This document shows, one piece after another, positions 11,730 through 23,035 of a stretch of 64,000 nucleotides of DNA (position 1 is the stretch's first letter; every line of letters starts with the position of its first letter). Under the pieces are notes generated by a model, which ran no database searches, was not told the origin of the DNA, and saw only the letters and a program-made list of their open reading frames with translations. Source of the DNA: Bolinopsis microptera. Taxonomy: Eukaryota; Ctenophora; Tentaculata; Lobata; Bolinopsidae. The stretch lies in assembly GCF_026151205.1 (NCBI RefSeq), contig NC_087081.1, positions 7,001,246-7,065,245 of the forward strand, in the 5' to 3' direction. A program made the translations under genes and the position numbers.

Positions 11730-14700
11730 TTTAGATGCTTCCGCCTCCTACTCTTCCTCCTCCTCCCCCTGGGTCTTCCTGATCTTCCTCAGTCCTCTTC
11801 CTCCTCCCCTCCTCAGTCCTCCTCCTACTCCTCCTCCTCGTCCTCAGTCCTCCTCATCAGTCCTCAACAGTCCTCCTCCTCCCCAGTCCTCCTCCTCCTC
11901 CTGAGTCCTACTCCTGGGTCCTCCTCCTGGGTCCTCCTCCTCCTCTTCATCCTCCTCCTCTTCCTCCTAAGTCCTCAGTCCTCATCAGTCCTCCTCCTCA
12001 TCCTTCTCCTCAGTCCTCCATCCTCCTCCTCAGTCCTCCCCCAGTCCCCCTCCTCCTCCTCCTCCTATTCAGTCCTCCTCCTCCTCCTCCTTCTCAGTCC
12101 TCCTCAGTCCTTCTCCTCCTCCTCCTCCTCTTCCCTCTCAGTCATCCTCCTCAGCCATCCTCCTCAGTCCTCCTCAGTCCTCCTCCTCAGTCCTCCTCCT
12201 CCTCCTCTTCATCCTCTTCCTCCTCGGTCCTCAGTCCTCCTCCTCCTGGGTCCTCCTCCTCATCCTTCTCATCAGTCCTCCTCCTCCCCAGTCCTCTCCC
12301 AGTCCTCCTCCTCCTCCTCCTCCTCCTCAGTTCTCCTCAGTCCTCCTTCTCATTTCTCCTGAGTCCTCCTCCTGAGTCCTCCTCCTCTTCCTTCTGAGTC
12401 CTCCTCCTGAGTCCTCCTCCTCCTCCCTCTCAGTCATCCTCCTCAGTCATCCTCCTCAGCCATCCTCCCCAGCCTTCCTCCTCAGCCATCCTCCTCAGTA
12501 CTCCTCAGTCCTCCTCCTTCTCAGTCATCGTCAGTCCTCCTCCTCAGTCCTCCTCAGTCCTCCTCCTCCTCCTGGGTCCTCCTCCTCCTCCTCCTCCTGG
12601 GTCCTGATCCTCCTGGGTCTTCCTGATCCTCCCCAGTCCTCTTCCTCCTCCCCTCCTCAGTCCTCCTCCTACTCTTCCTCCTCGTCCTCAGTCCTCCTCA
12701 TCAGTCCTCAACAGTTCTCCTCCTCCCCAGTCCTCCTCCTCCTCCTCCTCCTCAGTTCTCCTGAGTCCTCCTTCTCATTTCTCCTAAGTCCTCCTCCTGA
12801 GTCCTCCTCCTGAGTCCTCCTCCTCTTCCTTCTGAGTCCTCCTCCTGAGTCCTCCTCCTCCTCCCTCTCAGTCATCCTCCTCAGTCATCCTCCTCAGCCA
12901 TCCTCCCCAGCCATCCTCCTCAGCCATCCTCCTCAGTACTCCTCAGTCCTCCTCCTTTTCAGTCATCGTCAGTCCTCCTCCTCAGTCCTCCTCCTCCTCC
13001 CAGTCCTCCTCCTCCTCCTCCTCCTCCTCAGTTCTCCTCAGTCCTCCTTCTCATTTCTCCTGAGTCCTCCTCCTGAGTCCTCCTCCTCTTCCTTCTGAGT
13101 CCTCCTCCTGAGTCCTCCTCCTCCTCCCTCTCAGTCATCCTCCTCAGTCATCCTCCTCAGCCATCCTCCCCAGCCATCCTCCTCAGCCATCCTCCTCAGT
13201 ACTCCTCAGTCCTCCTCCTTCTCAGTCATCGTCAGTCCTCCTCCTCAGTCCTCCTCAGTCCTCCTCCTCCTCCTGGGTCCTCCTCCTCCTCCTCCTCCTG
13301 GGTCCTCCTGGGTCTTCCTGATCCTCCCCAGTCCTCTTCCTCCTCCCCTCCTCAGTCCTCCTCCTACTCTTCCTCCTCGTCCTCAGTCCTCCTCATCAGT
13401 CCTCAACAGTTCTCCTCCTCCCCAGTCCTCCTCCTCCTCCTCCTCCTCAGTTCTCCTGAGTCCTCCTTCTCATTTCTCCTAAGTCCTCCTCCTGAGTCCT
13501 CCTCCTGAGTCCTCCTCCTCTTCCTTCTGAGTCCTCCTCCTGAGTCCTCCTCCTCCTCCCTCTCAGTCATCCTCCTCAGTCATCCTCCTCAGCCATCCTC
13601 CCCAGCCATCCTCCTCAGCCATCCTCCTCAGTACTCCTCAGTCCTCCTCCTTTTCAGTCATCGTCAGTCCTCCTCCTCAGTCCTCCTCCTCCTCCTGGGT
13701 CCTCCTCCTCCTCCTCCTCCTCCTGGGTCCTCCTGGGTCTTCCTGATCCTCCCCAGTCCTCTTCCTCCTCCCCTCCTCAGTCTTCCTCCTACTCTTCCTC
13801 CTCGTCCTCAGTCCTCCTCATCAGTCCTCAACAGTTCTCCTCCTCCCCAGTCCTCCTCCTCCTCCTCCTCAGTTCTCCTCAGTCCTCCTTCTCATTTCTC
13901 CTAAGTCCTCCTCTTGAGTCCTCCTCCTGAGTCCTCCTCCTCTTCCTTCTGAGTCCTCCTCCTGAGTCCTCCTCCTCCTCCCTCTCAGTCATCCTCCTCA
14001 GCCATCCTCCCCAGCCATCCGATCCTCCTCAGCCATCCTCCTCAGTACTCCTCTGTCCTCCTCCTTCTCAGTCATCGTCAGTCCTCCTCCTCAGTCCTCC
14101 TCAGTCCTCCTCCTCCTCCTGGGTCCTCCTCCTCCTCCTCCTCCTGGGTCCTCCTGGGTCTTCCTGATCCTCCCCAGTCCTCTTCCTCCTCCCCTCCTCA
14201 GTCCTCCTCCTACTCTTCCTCCTCGTCCTCAGTCCTCCTCATCAGTCCTCAACAGTTCTCCTCCTCCCCAGTCCTCCTCCTCCTCCTCCTCCTCAGTTCT
14301 CCTCAGTCCTCCTTCTCATTTCTCCTAAGTCCTCCTCCTGAGTCCTCCTCCTGAGTCCTCCTCCTCTTCCTTCTGAGTCCTCCTCCTGAGTCCTCCTCCT
14401 CCTCCCTCTCAGTCATCCTCCTCAGTCATCCTCCTCAGCCATCCTCCCCAGCCATCCTCCTCAGCCATCCTCCTCAGTACTCCTCAGTCCTCCTCCTTCT
14501 CAGTCATCGTCAGTCCTCCTCCTCAGTCCTCCTCAGTTCTCCTCAGTTCTCCTTCTCATTTCTCCTAAGTCCTCCTCCGGAGTCCTCCTCCTCTTCCTTC
14601 TGAGTCCTCCTCCTGAGTCCTCCTCCTCCTCCCGCTCAGTCATCCTCCTCAGTCATCCTCCTCAGCCATCCTCCCCAGCCATCCTCCTCAGCCATCCTCC

Positions 14701-15350
14701 TCAGTACTCCTCAGTCCTCCTCCTTCTCAGTCATCGTCAGTCCTCCTCCTCAGTCCTCCTCAGTCCTCCTCCTCCTCCTGGGTCCTCCTCCTCCTCCTCC
14801 TCCTCCTGGGTCCTCCTGGGTCTTCCTGATCCTCCCCAGTCCTCTTCCTCCTCCCCTCCTCAGTCCTCCTCCTACTCTTCCTCCTCGTCCTCAGTCCTCC
14901 TCATCAGTCCTCAATAGTTCTCCTCCTCCCCAGTCCTCCTCCTCCTCCTGGGGCCTTTTCCTGGGTCCTCCTCCTGGGTCCTCCTCCTCCTGGGTCCTCC
15001 TTCTCCTCCTCAGTCCTTCTCCTCCTCAGTCCTCTTCCTCCTCTTCCTCCTCCTCCTCCCTCTCAGTCATCCTCCTCAGCCATCCTCCTCAGCCATCCTC
15101 CTCAGTCCTCCTCTTTCTCAGTCCTCCTCAGTCCTCCTCCTGAGTCCTCCTCCTCCTGAGTCATCCTCCTCAGTTCTCCTCCTCCTCCTCCTAGGTCCTC
15201 CTTCTGGGTCCTCCTCCTCCTCCTCCTCCTGGGTCTTCCTGATCCTTCTCCTCCCTCTCAGTCATCCTCCTCAGTCATCCTCCTCAGCCATCCTCCTCAG
15301 CCATCCTTCTCAGCCATCCTCCTCGGTACTCTTCAGTACTCTTCAGTCCT
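11730..15350. repeat. CTC/TCC minisatellite with higher-order periodicity
   Basis: Polypyrimidine-rich TCCTCCTCAG-type repeats fill 3.6 kb. A marker phrase (TCATCAGTCCTCAA) recurs at 11854, 12698, 13393, 13818, 14239 and 14901. The spacings of 844, 695, 425, 421 and 662 bp indicate a higher-order unit near 423 bp plus longer variants. Open frames inside it come from the composition. The strand asymmetry (almost no G outside CAGT/GGGT) could favour triplex or slippage structures; that is inference. Confidence 0.9.
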
Positions 15351-15355
15351 CAAAA

Positions 15356-15527
15356 TGTTTGTCCGCTAATGTCCACCAATGTCCGCTAATGTCCACCAAT
15401 GTCCCTCCAGGTCCGCCAATGTCCGTCCGGGTCCGCCAATGTCCGTCCGAGTCCGCCAATGTCCGTCCGAGTCCGCCAATGTCCGTCCGAGTCCGCCAAT
15501 GTCCGTCCGTGTCCGCCAATGTCCCAA
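15356..15527. repeat. 20-bp GTCC tandem repeat
   Basis: Units of GTCCGCCAATGTCCGTCCGA with single-base variants. All overlapping small open frames on both strands are products of the repeat. Confidence 0.9.
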
Positions 15528-15604
15528 AAAACACGTCCGTTGTCTCATAGAATCCAAAAAGGACAGGACATAGGCGGACATAGACGGACATGACACCCCC
15601 CCCC

Positions 15605-15770
15605 TTAATTCAATTCACATTATTTAATTCAATTCAAATTATTTAATTCGATTCACGTTATATTATTTAATTCAATTTGCGTTATTTAATTCAATTCACA
15701 TTATTTAATTCAATTCACATTATTGAATTCGATTCACGTTATATTATTTAATTCACATTATTTAAGTCTA
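15605..15770. repeat. AT-rich 19-20 bp satellite, right block
   Basis: Same TTAATTCAATTCACRTTAT family as 11277-11455, on the other side of the composite insertion. Confidence 0.9.
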
Positions 15771-16033
15771 TTCATAGCGTGTGGTATTGTGGGTGAAACT
15801 GCCAGAGACCTGGATCATCAGACCTTTACACAATGTACAATGTACATGGTACATGTACAATGTACAATGTACAGTGTACATGTACCTTTTTACGTGGTCA
15901 GGTGATCAGTTGTGCGTGTTAATTCCCACGATGCGGTGAACTATATAAAAGTGTTACTAGGAAGTTGATTTGTGTGTTAGTTGCTGTACAGTAGTTAGTT
16001 GTGCTGGACAGGGAGTATTTTGTTTGGTAAGGC
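15771..16033. other. Short spacer with TGTACA repeats
   Basis: ATGTACAATGTACATGG-type repeats at 15832-15882. No gene recognised. Confidence 0.5.
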
Positions 16034-16395
16034 AACATGTAGCCGGTGGGCCCGACATAAAACGACATATCTCGACACGACGGGGTTTGTCGGGGTTTGT
16101 CAGGGTTTGTCGGGTTTGTCAGGGTTTGTCGGGGTTTGTCAGGGTCTGTCGGGATTCGTTAATAATGGATGAAAAGTGATTAGGCTCAGAGGTCGAGATG
16201 GCTCAGCTAGCTAATTAGCTTATTCTTCTTTTTTTTTCTTTTTTTCTTTTTTTAAAATTAATTAATTAATTTATTTATTTCTTTTTTTTTGTCGCGACAC
16301 CCACTGAAGGCCTCATGTTGCCGTTGGGCCCGACATGATACGACATATCTCGACACGTCGGGGTTTGTCGGGGTTTGTCGAGCCTGGAGGCTACA
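16034..16395. repeat. Two direct copies of a GGGCCCGACAT / GGGTTTGTC block
   Basis: GGGCCCGACAT...CGACATATCTCGACACG followed by GGGGTTTGTC decamers occurs at 16046-16152 and again at 16326-16381. Between them lies a T-rich tract with AATTAATTAATTAATT. The GGGTTTGTC repeats are short and internal, so I do not read them as telomeric. Confidence 0.8.
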
Positions 16396-17320
16396 TGATG
16401 CCTTTGGTAGTTCCTACGTGTTGTGTTGCTAAACAGTTCACATGTATTATGTAGTAGTGGACGTGTTCGCTACTAGTTCACTGTTACACAGTGGTTGTTT
16501 ATCCGTAGTAGTTGTTGTAACTGGACCTAGAGTAGCTGCCCAGTGCCCCCCACCTCCAGCAACTCCACCTTTACATCCACCATAGTTCACTCAACACCAC
16601 ACCTTTCACTGTACTACATCACGTTTTACCTGCAGTTTATACTGTTTTGTACACTACTTATAACTCATTAGGTAACACCACTGTGATATGTTACGGTAAA
16701 CCTATTTAAGTAAACCACTATGTTAAGGAAGGTCTGAGTGGGATAAACTGTTAAAATCTAAATAAACTGTTAAAATCTAAATGTCTAATGGAAAGTTCTA
16801 GGTTCAATAAAACCTGCATACTCATTAAACATGGATATTATGCAACCTAGGTCAGACCTATAACATGGCTATTATGCAACCTAGGTCAGACCTATAACAA
16901 TACTGGTAGAGTAACAGTAATAGTGCATTACGTAACCTATCAAGCAGTACTATTATGGCGAACAGTCCACTATCCAACATAACTCCGGAATAATATTACG
17001 AGTAACAGTTCTCCAAGAAGCAGTACACTGTATTGCATGATAGCAGTGTAGAGGTTAAAACTGTTCTACACTGAGTATCTGTTATTGAGTGCTCTTCAGG
17101 ATGGACGGAGTAAAGAGAGATCGTAGTTTTATTACTGGGATTATTGTCTTTTTTGTACTTTTTAAAAGCTTGTACAAAACAAAATCCTCCTCATATTTTA
17201 TTCAAGTCCTTATAAATATTTTGTATTTTTTACAAAGCATTATATTGTTCTAATTACTCACATTCTACATATTATATTTCTTCATGACAAGATACCTTGC
17301 ATCAATCTATACTGCCAAGA
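16396..17320. other. Intergenic, small direct duplications
   Basis: No gene supported. An AAACTGTTAAAATCTAAAT duplication lies near 16746-16782, and a 36-bp direct duplication (GCAACCTAGGTCAGACCTAT core) at about 16826-16898. Confidence 0.6.
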
Positions 17321-17321
17321 A

Positions 17322-17428
17322 CACCTTTAACTGCAGCTGTAATACCTTTAACTGTGCAGCTGTAACACCTTTAACTGCAGCTGTAACACCTTTAACTGCA
17401 GCTGTAACACCTTTAACTGCAGCTGTAA
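17322..17428. repeat. 20-bp tandem repeat (CTTTAACTGCAGCTGTAACA)
   Basis: Five to six units. Each has CTGCAG and CAGCTG palindromes, the second a bHLH-type E-box core. Confidence 0.9.
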
Positions 17429-17488
17429 TCGCCACAGTTTTACAGTTAATCCATAGCAATAATCACCACTACTACCACTTAGCTACAA

Positions 17489-17750
17489 ACACTGTACTAA
17501 TACACTAATAACACTGTACTAATACACTAAAAACACTGTACTAATACACTAAAAACACTGTACTAATACACTAAAACCACTGTACTAATACACTAAAAAC
17601 ACTGTACTAATACACTAAAAACACTGTACTAATAAACTAAAAACACTGTACTAATAAACTAAAAACACTGTACTAATACAATAAAAACACTGTACTAATA
17701 CACTAAAAACACTGTACTAATACACTTAAAACACTGTACTATTACACTAC
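17489..17750. repeat. 22-bp tandem repeat (ACACTGTACTAATACACTAAAA)
   Basis: About twelve near-identical units with single-base changes. Confidence 0.95.
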
Positions 17751-18072
17751 AAGACAGCCAACTTGAAGCACACTTCCGAACTCTGCAAACCACTAACTAA
17801 CTACCTAACTACTACTTGCAACACAGTTCATACAGCGAGCACTAAAACTGCTTTCAACAGCTCCCTACCCAAAATATAGATGATGCAGACTGTAAATACT
17901 ATACCACTCTACTAACACTCTAATAATCCCCCAATATTTGCGTTTGAAGTGCCACTCTCCATGGTAGTAGACCCAGTTTAAAAAACAAGGGAATATCTCT
18001 CAACAAGAAAATATCTCTCTGTACAGTAGTACACTGTAAGGGGGGGGGGGGGTGACACAGTTGGGACTGGTA

Positions 18073-18225
18073 AGCAGGGACAAAAGGATTTCGCGATTAT
18101 TTTGGCCAAAAATCGCGATACCGCGAATTTTAACAGACTATACATTAAACTATACATAAAATTTGTCGCAAATAATGGGAAAAATCGCGATTCCGTACAT
18201 GCCGCGATTTCCTTTTGTCCCTGCT
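18073..18225. mobile_element. 153-bp MITE with GGTA duplication
   Basis: Ends are AGCAGGGACAAAAGG and CCTTTTGTCCCTGCT, extending as an inverted repeat over about 22 bp. GGTA flanks both sides (18069-18072 and 18226-18229) as a likely 4-bp target duplication. The interior is AT-rich with TCGCGAT motifs. There is no coding content. Confidence 0.85.
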
Positions 18226-18229
18226 GGTA

Positions 18230-18911
18230 AGTGGTCTGCTTCAGTGGAGTAAGAGGTACGGGACACATTGCAAACTTAGCAAAGTGTGTTAAAGTGTGTT
18301 AAACTACTGTCCTCTAATTCCTGTAGGTACGGACCGTCGCACCTTGCCAAGTTTAGTTATACCCGGTGTTCTGCTAACAATGTGTTCTGGGTACTGTATA
18401 GAATATTAGTCATATACTCCACAAAAATGTTGAAATGAATGTAGATTTGATCAGATGTGATTTGAAAATCGTAAAATTCGCGGGATTTCCCAATTCCCAT
18501 AATATATTGTGTTGTAGTGCTGTGTTTGACATTGCGTAATTCTTAGCAAACTTCATTCTGCAATGTGTTTCATCAATTGAACGTGACAATGCAACATCAT
18601 CAGTGATCAGTGATCACAACTGTGATGTAACTCACCGCTATAACACCATGCAATACTTAAAACTGATTTGACTCAAGGTAAGGATTCCCAGAGGTTTCAC
18701 TATTTTACCAGCTTATATAATTTAAGATTACGTCTGAAAGAAAGATTTCATTTCATCTGCTGTATTTTATATTTTGTGTGTAGCAATGAAGCCATTAATA
18801 TACGTTTAGTAACTATACAGGGTTCCACCGTCCACGCTCAGTGATATAATATGTTACTACTCGTATAACTAAAGAGTACTCTAGTAGACCCCCTATCTTA
18901 TGGGTAGAAAA
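18230..18911. other. Intergenic, nothing recognised
   Basis: AT-rich. No coding or structural signal beyond a small AAAGTGTGTT duplication (18281-18302). Confidence 0.5.
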
Positions 18912-19335
18912 CACCTTAACCTGGTAACCTTGTGACCTGGTAACCTTGTATCCTTGTAACCTGGTTGCCTGGTATCCTTGTAACCTTGTAACCTGGTAAC
19001 CTGGTTGCCTGATAACCTGGTAACCTGGTAACCTGGTTGCCTGGTAACCTTGTAACCTGATAACCTGATAACCTTGTAACCTGATAACCTGATAACCTTG
19101 TAACTTGGTAACCTGGTAACCTGGTTGCCTGGTAACCTTGTAACCTGATAACCTGATAACCTTGTAACCTGATAACCTGATAACCTTGTAACCTGATAAC
19201 CTGATAACCTTGTAACCTGGTAACCTGGTAACCTGGTAACCTGGTAACCTTGTAACCTTGTAACCTGGTAACCTGGTTGCCTGGTAACCTTGTAACCTGG
19301 TAACCTTGTAACCTAGTTGCCTGGTTGCCAGCACA
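18912..19335. repeat. 8-bp family minisatellite (CCTGGTAA/CCTTGTAA/CCTGATAA)
   Basis: More than 50 octamers in mixed order, with CCTGGTTG interspersed. Because 24 bp is eight codons, the minus strand has a long repetitive open frame (18813-19385). I reject it as a gene. Confidence 0.95.
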
Positions 19336-20000
19336 AGAGCAATTCTAACAGCACATCCACAGTAAACCTTCCGCAATGTATTCACGTTATAATACCAAGA
19401 GAGGGAAGATTCATTTTAGAAGAGTACAGAACCAGAACGTACATAAACAGTTATGAAAAGTTAAGAGGGAATTATAATGATATGTAATTGTAATATACTG
19501 TAATTGCAATATACTGTAACAGACAACAATTGAAAACGTTACCCCTTATTACAACTTGAAAAATATTTATGAAGAAATAGAAAATACAGACTATTAAAGG
19601 GCTATTAGCTGTCTAATAGCCATAACAAAACACCGGCTGTAAAGAGGGCTGTAAAGAGGGCTGTAAGGTATTTGCGCTATTCAGGATTTTACAATCGGTA
19701 TGATTCAGAGATCTTGATTGACTGAGAGGCTACTTTCTGGGGACTACGTTCTTGAGTCTGGAGTCTTGATCCTTTATTCATGCTAAAATAATTAATTTCT
19801 ATCTCCTTCCCTGTAGCCATGTAGTTGAGTCCAATGAAGACATTCGAAAAAGGAGAGTAGTTATTCTTCGTTAAGTTATTACATATTTTAGTTAAAATGT
19901 AGCAGGACACGGTAACTGTCGTCAACAGAGAAACAGTAACATCACATCAGCATAGCTTACATCACACATACTTGACACGTGTCAAACATTCCAGCCAACA
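19336..20000. other. Intergenic, nothing recognised
   Basis: Minor duplications (GGCTGTAAAGAG near 19635). A 78-codon minus-strand frame at 19689-19925 has no recognisable domain. Confidence 0.4.
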
Positions 20001-20100
20001 TGCCCTTATTTGGGCAATACCGGTTTTAAATTCCTGCCTATATGCCCTTGTTTGGGTAAAACCGACATTACATTCCAACAAACATGCCCTTATTTGGGCA
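20001..20100. repeat. Tandem segment with TGCCCTTATTTGGGCA palindromes
   Basis: TGCCC(T)TATTTGGGCA or a variant occurs at 20001, 20043 and 20085, each in an ACCG.../CATTCCA context about 42 bp apart. Related inverted-orientation copies (TGCCCAGATAAGGGCA) lie at 21781-21835, so these may be the ends of a decayed element spanning about 1.8 kb. Confidence 0.65.
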
Positions 20101-20904
20101 GAACGTGCTTAGCATTCTTTGGTGTATGCCCATAGAAGGCAGCATGTTGTCTTTCTCCCACGTAGCTAGTTACTATTTATACTTGTTGATGCAGGCCAGG
20201 AATGTAGTTGACGTTAGTAAAAGTCACGTGCTCACCTGCTCTTGCGTAGTGTTTGAGAATTTTGTAAATAGCTAAATATTCTATTCAACAAGTTAAAAAC
20301 AGGTGCGTAGGTTCAGTATTTGGTTACGATATCAGTTTTTGATAACATGTTATGCAGGATTGGTTTTGCTCAAAACAAGGAATTTAAAACATGTGTTTCC
20401 TCTCTCACATGTAAACAGTGTCAAACAGTGCTGCTCACTGCACAGGTCATGTGCTTATAGGCGTGGTCGGTGAAATCAACGAGACCGAATATTTGTAGTT
20501 GTAGGTTATTGATGTGATTATCTAATGGTTGATCATTAATACTGTGCCATGGTTTGTACACATGCGTGTACAGGTCTGGAGGATGGAGACGTTGTTATTA
20601 CAGTGTAATTTAACGATTTACCATTTTAACCAGCTAGCTCTGATGTTGATAACCAGTTCTGTAGTATTTGAACTGGATTCAACACAATATGTTGCTGACA
20701 TATCGTAACAATAAGTAATAACATATTATAACATAGTATATAATATTATAAAATGTTACATGATGTAATAATACTCGTGTGGTTTCAGAGTTTTCTCCTG
20801 TTTTAAGTGTAGTTTAGTGTATTAGTGGTCACCACGAGTCACGACCATATATGGTCATATCACCACGCCCATCTTCCATCTTGAGGATGACCTTATCAAT
20901 CTTC

Positions 20905-21235
20905 ATTGACTGGATAAAAAGAAAAGGATTGCATTCAAATTCTTACTGCTATCTCACAAGGCCTTGCTAGGATTGGCTCTAACTTATCTACAAGACATGT
21001 TCAGAGAGACTCACATCGTATCATGGCCACTCGTTGAAACTTATTATATTACCCTTCTTTCAATTCTAAGTTTGATAAGCGTAGCTTCTCTATAGCTCTA
21101 GAGAGAGAGAGAGAGAGAGCTTCTCTGTAGTGGCTCCAAAGATGTACAATCATCTTCATGTTACCATCTCATCGGCTCAATCGCTGGAATATTTTAAAGC
21201 TCCTTTAAAAATAATATATAAGAATATGTTTAGTA
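20905..21235 (+). pseudogene. 3' fragment of a CR1/L2-like LINE
   Basis: Plus-strand translation gives the C-terminal signature of CR1/L2-group non-LTR polyproteins in pieces: WIKRKRIAFKFLLLSHKAL, GLALTYLQDMF, then after frame disruption VAPKMYNHL and SLEYFKAPLK. Canonical family members read similarly as a helix, a loop, an arginine-rich stretch, then a V-A-P-K-L-W-N-x-L block. A GA-rich run at 21101-21120 interrupts it. No reverse transcriptase core remains, so this is a 5'-truncated, decayed insertion. Confidence 0.65.
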
Positions 21236-22025
21236 TGTTAAATTCGTCAATCTAATCCATACACTTATTTTTAAATATCATCTTATTTTTATTCAATAAC
21301 TCCCTCGATCCCTGTCATGATTTCGCATTCTATATTAAAATAAGATTGCATCTCGACATCAAACTTAAATTACCTGCCCCCACAACTTCTATAGAAACAT
21401 GAAATATAATAGAGTCATTATACAGGTCAAATGCTATTATTATAATAATATATAGAGTTATAGGTAAAATGATAAAGGTATCACTTCAGTCTGACACTGA
21501 TCAAATCACAAATCAAGTTAGCTGAGATTTGCGTGGGTATATTTCATAATTACACTTAACCATACCGGTTATCCAGATATTTTATTCTGTTGCATTTTAT
21601 CGTTACGAATCTTCTTAATCCCTAAATTAAAGATTCGTTTATCTGGACGTATTTCAATTAAGATCCCTCTTAACCACTTGACCACCCTCAGATCTGATCT
21701 GTCACCAGCGTTGAACAGAGGTGCTCTTCCTCTTAAATTACTATTATTTGTCGAGTCGAGCAGTTTTAATCATAACCTCCTGCCCAGATAAGGGCATACT
21801 GACTAACGTCATCATAATGGCATGCCCAAATAAGGAGTTACTGGCTAACACTAATTATGCGACAAACTCATAATAGATTTCTAATTTTGCTTGTACTGAA
21901 GCGCAGTAGCTGTATTTGTGTTGTGTCTTATGAGTTATATCACATTCTTGAGTTAAACTCTGTGTGTATCACGTGATATCATTCTACAGAACGGAACTGG
22001 CGATGCTTGGTGACTGTTTCCATGG

Positions 22026-22064
22026 TGACGTCACGTGACTATTTCCATGGTGACGTCACGTGAC
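22026..22064. promoter_or_regulatory. Paired CRE + CACGTG elements
   Basis: TGACGTCACGTGAC occurs twice (22026-22039 and 22051-22064), each preceded by TTTCCATGG, 25 bp apart. The string overlaps a perfect cAMP-response element (TGACGTCA) with GTCACGTGAC, the consensus bound by MiT/TFE-type and other CACGTG-binding bHLH factors. It lies 4.2 kb upstream of the first KLF exon I can place. A promoter role is inference. Confidence 0.55.
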
Positions 22065-22751
22065 TGTTTGCTTAGCTGTTCCTGGTTCCTTATTTGTACA
22101 TAATCCTGTTCAATTTTTGACAAGCCGCGTATCGTCTGGCATTTGGGTATCAGCCGTCAGTTCATTTTACGATTTGGAGTAGTCCTTTAAATGTTAACGT
22201 TAGTTTGTAATTACTGTTGAGTTGTTAAATTCGTTCCGTACACCATGACGTATGATTAAATACTTACTTTTAGTTGAGCTAGCCCCGGGCAGAGATTCAA
22301 GAATGCACTTTTTTGACATCACAAATTGAAAAAACTCTTTGAAATTTGAGAGTAACATACCAGTGTGAACATTTGTTTTGAGTTTTGAGAATCATGATAT
22401 TATATTGTTATTTACACGGAAACTTCAATTCACACTAATTGATTGATAATCGGTTGATAATTGTTTGGACAGTGTCTGCTAATTGTCTGCTGCATGAAAA
22501 ACCAAGAGTAATCTTCCAAAATGAAGGTAAGATGGTAATTTAGTCTGTTTGAATATAATATAATATATATATATAAGGAGGAATAGCAGTGACTAGTGAG
22601 TCACTGAGTCAGTCATTAGCTGTTAGTATTGACAGGACGCCGGTAAATTGATCATTCTAAATATCTCCAACATTCCGTCAGAATCATTTTGTACACATTT
22701 TTCATCTTTGATATTTGTAGTGTTTTTGTGCAATGTTATCAGGTTCTTCCC

Positions 22752-23035
22752 ACGTGTATATAGTGTGTAACACAGTGTAACACAGTGTAATATTGTATAA
22801 CACGTGTATAACAACACGTGTATAACACAGTGTAATAACACGTGTATAACACAGTGTAATAACACGTGTATAACACGTGTATAACACGTGTATAACACAG
22901 TGTAATAGTGTATAACACGTGTATAACACGTGTATAACACGTGTAATACACAGTGTATAACACGTGTATAACACGTGTATAACACGTGTATAACACAGTG
23001 TATAACACAGTGTATAACCTTATAACACAGTGTAA
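22752..23035. repeat. 11-bp microsatellite (ATAACACGTGT)n with CACGTG cores
   Basis: About 25 units of TAACACGTGTA mixed with TAACACAGTGTA. Many units contain the palindromic E-box CACGTG. The three minus-strand open frames here come from the repeat. Confidence 0.95.

Larger units (their letters stand above)
11456..15604. mobile_element. 4.1-kb composite repeat insertion
   Basis: The segment is bounded by a G tract then TGTCACGTCCGTC on the left (11456-11475) and GACGGACATGACA then a C tract on the right (15582-15604). These ends are inverted copies of each other. TTAATT flanks it on both sides (11450-11455, 15605-15610) inside the same AT satellite. A 52-bp direct repeat lies near each end (11486-11537 and 15540-15591). 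The left end also forms a 16-bp perfect hairpin. The interior is CTC-type minisatellite and GTCC-type repeats. No transposase frame is visible. The architecture suggests a non-autonomous element that gained tandem cores, but amplification of a local satellite is also possible. Confidence 0.6.

Noticed and set aside
11583..12362. Serine/leucine-rich 259-codon frame
   Set aside because: Composition product of the CTC repeat; all frames behave alike.
15343..15596. Five overlapping small frames on both strands
   Set aside because: All lie in the 20-bp GTCC tandem repeat and mirror each other.
16075..16381. Interstitial telomere repeat
   Set aside because: GGGGTTTGTC decamers are few, irregular and embedded in a larger duplicated block.
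18813..19385. 190-codon minus-strand frame with an 8-residue repeat
   Set aside because: The octamer repeat gives a 24-bp period that preserves the frame. No coding evidence.
22623..23008. Three minus-strand tyrosine/cysteine-rich frames
   Set aside because: Products of the ATAACACGTGT microsatellite.
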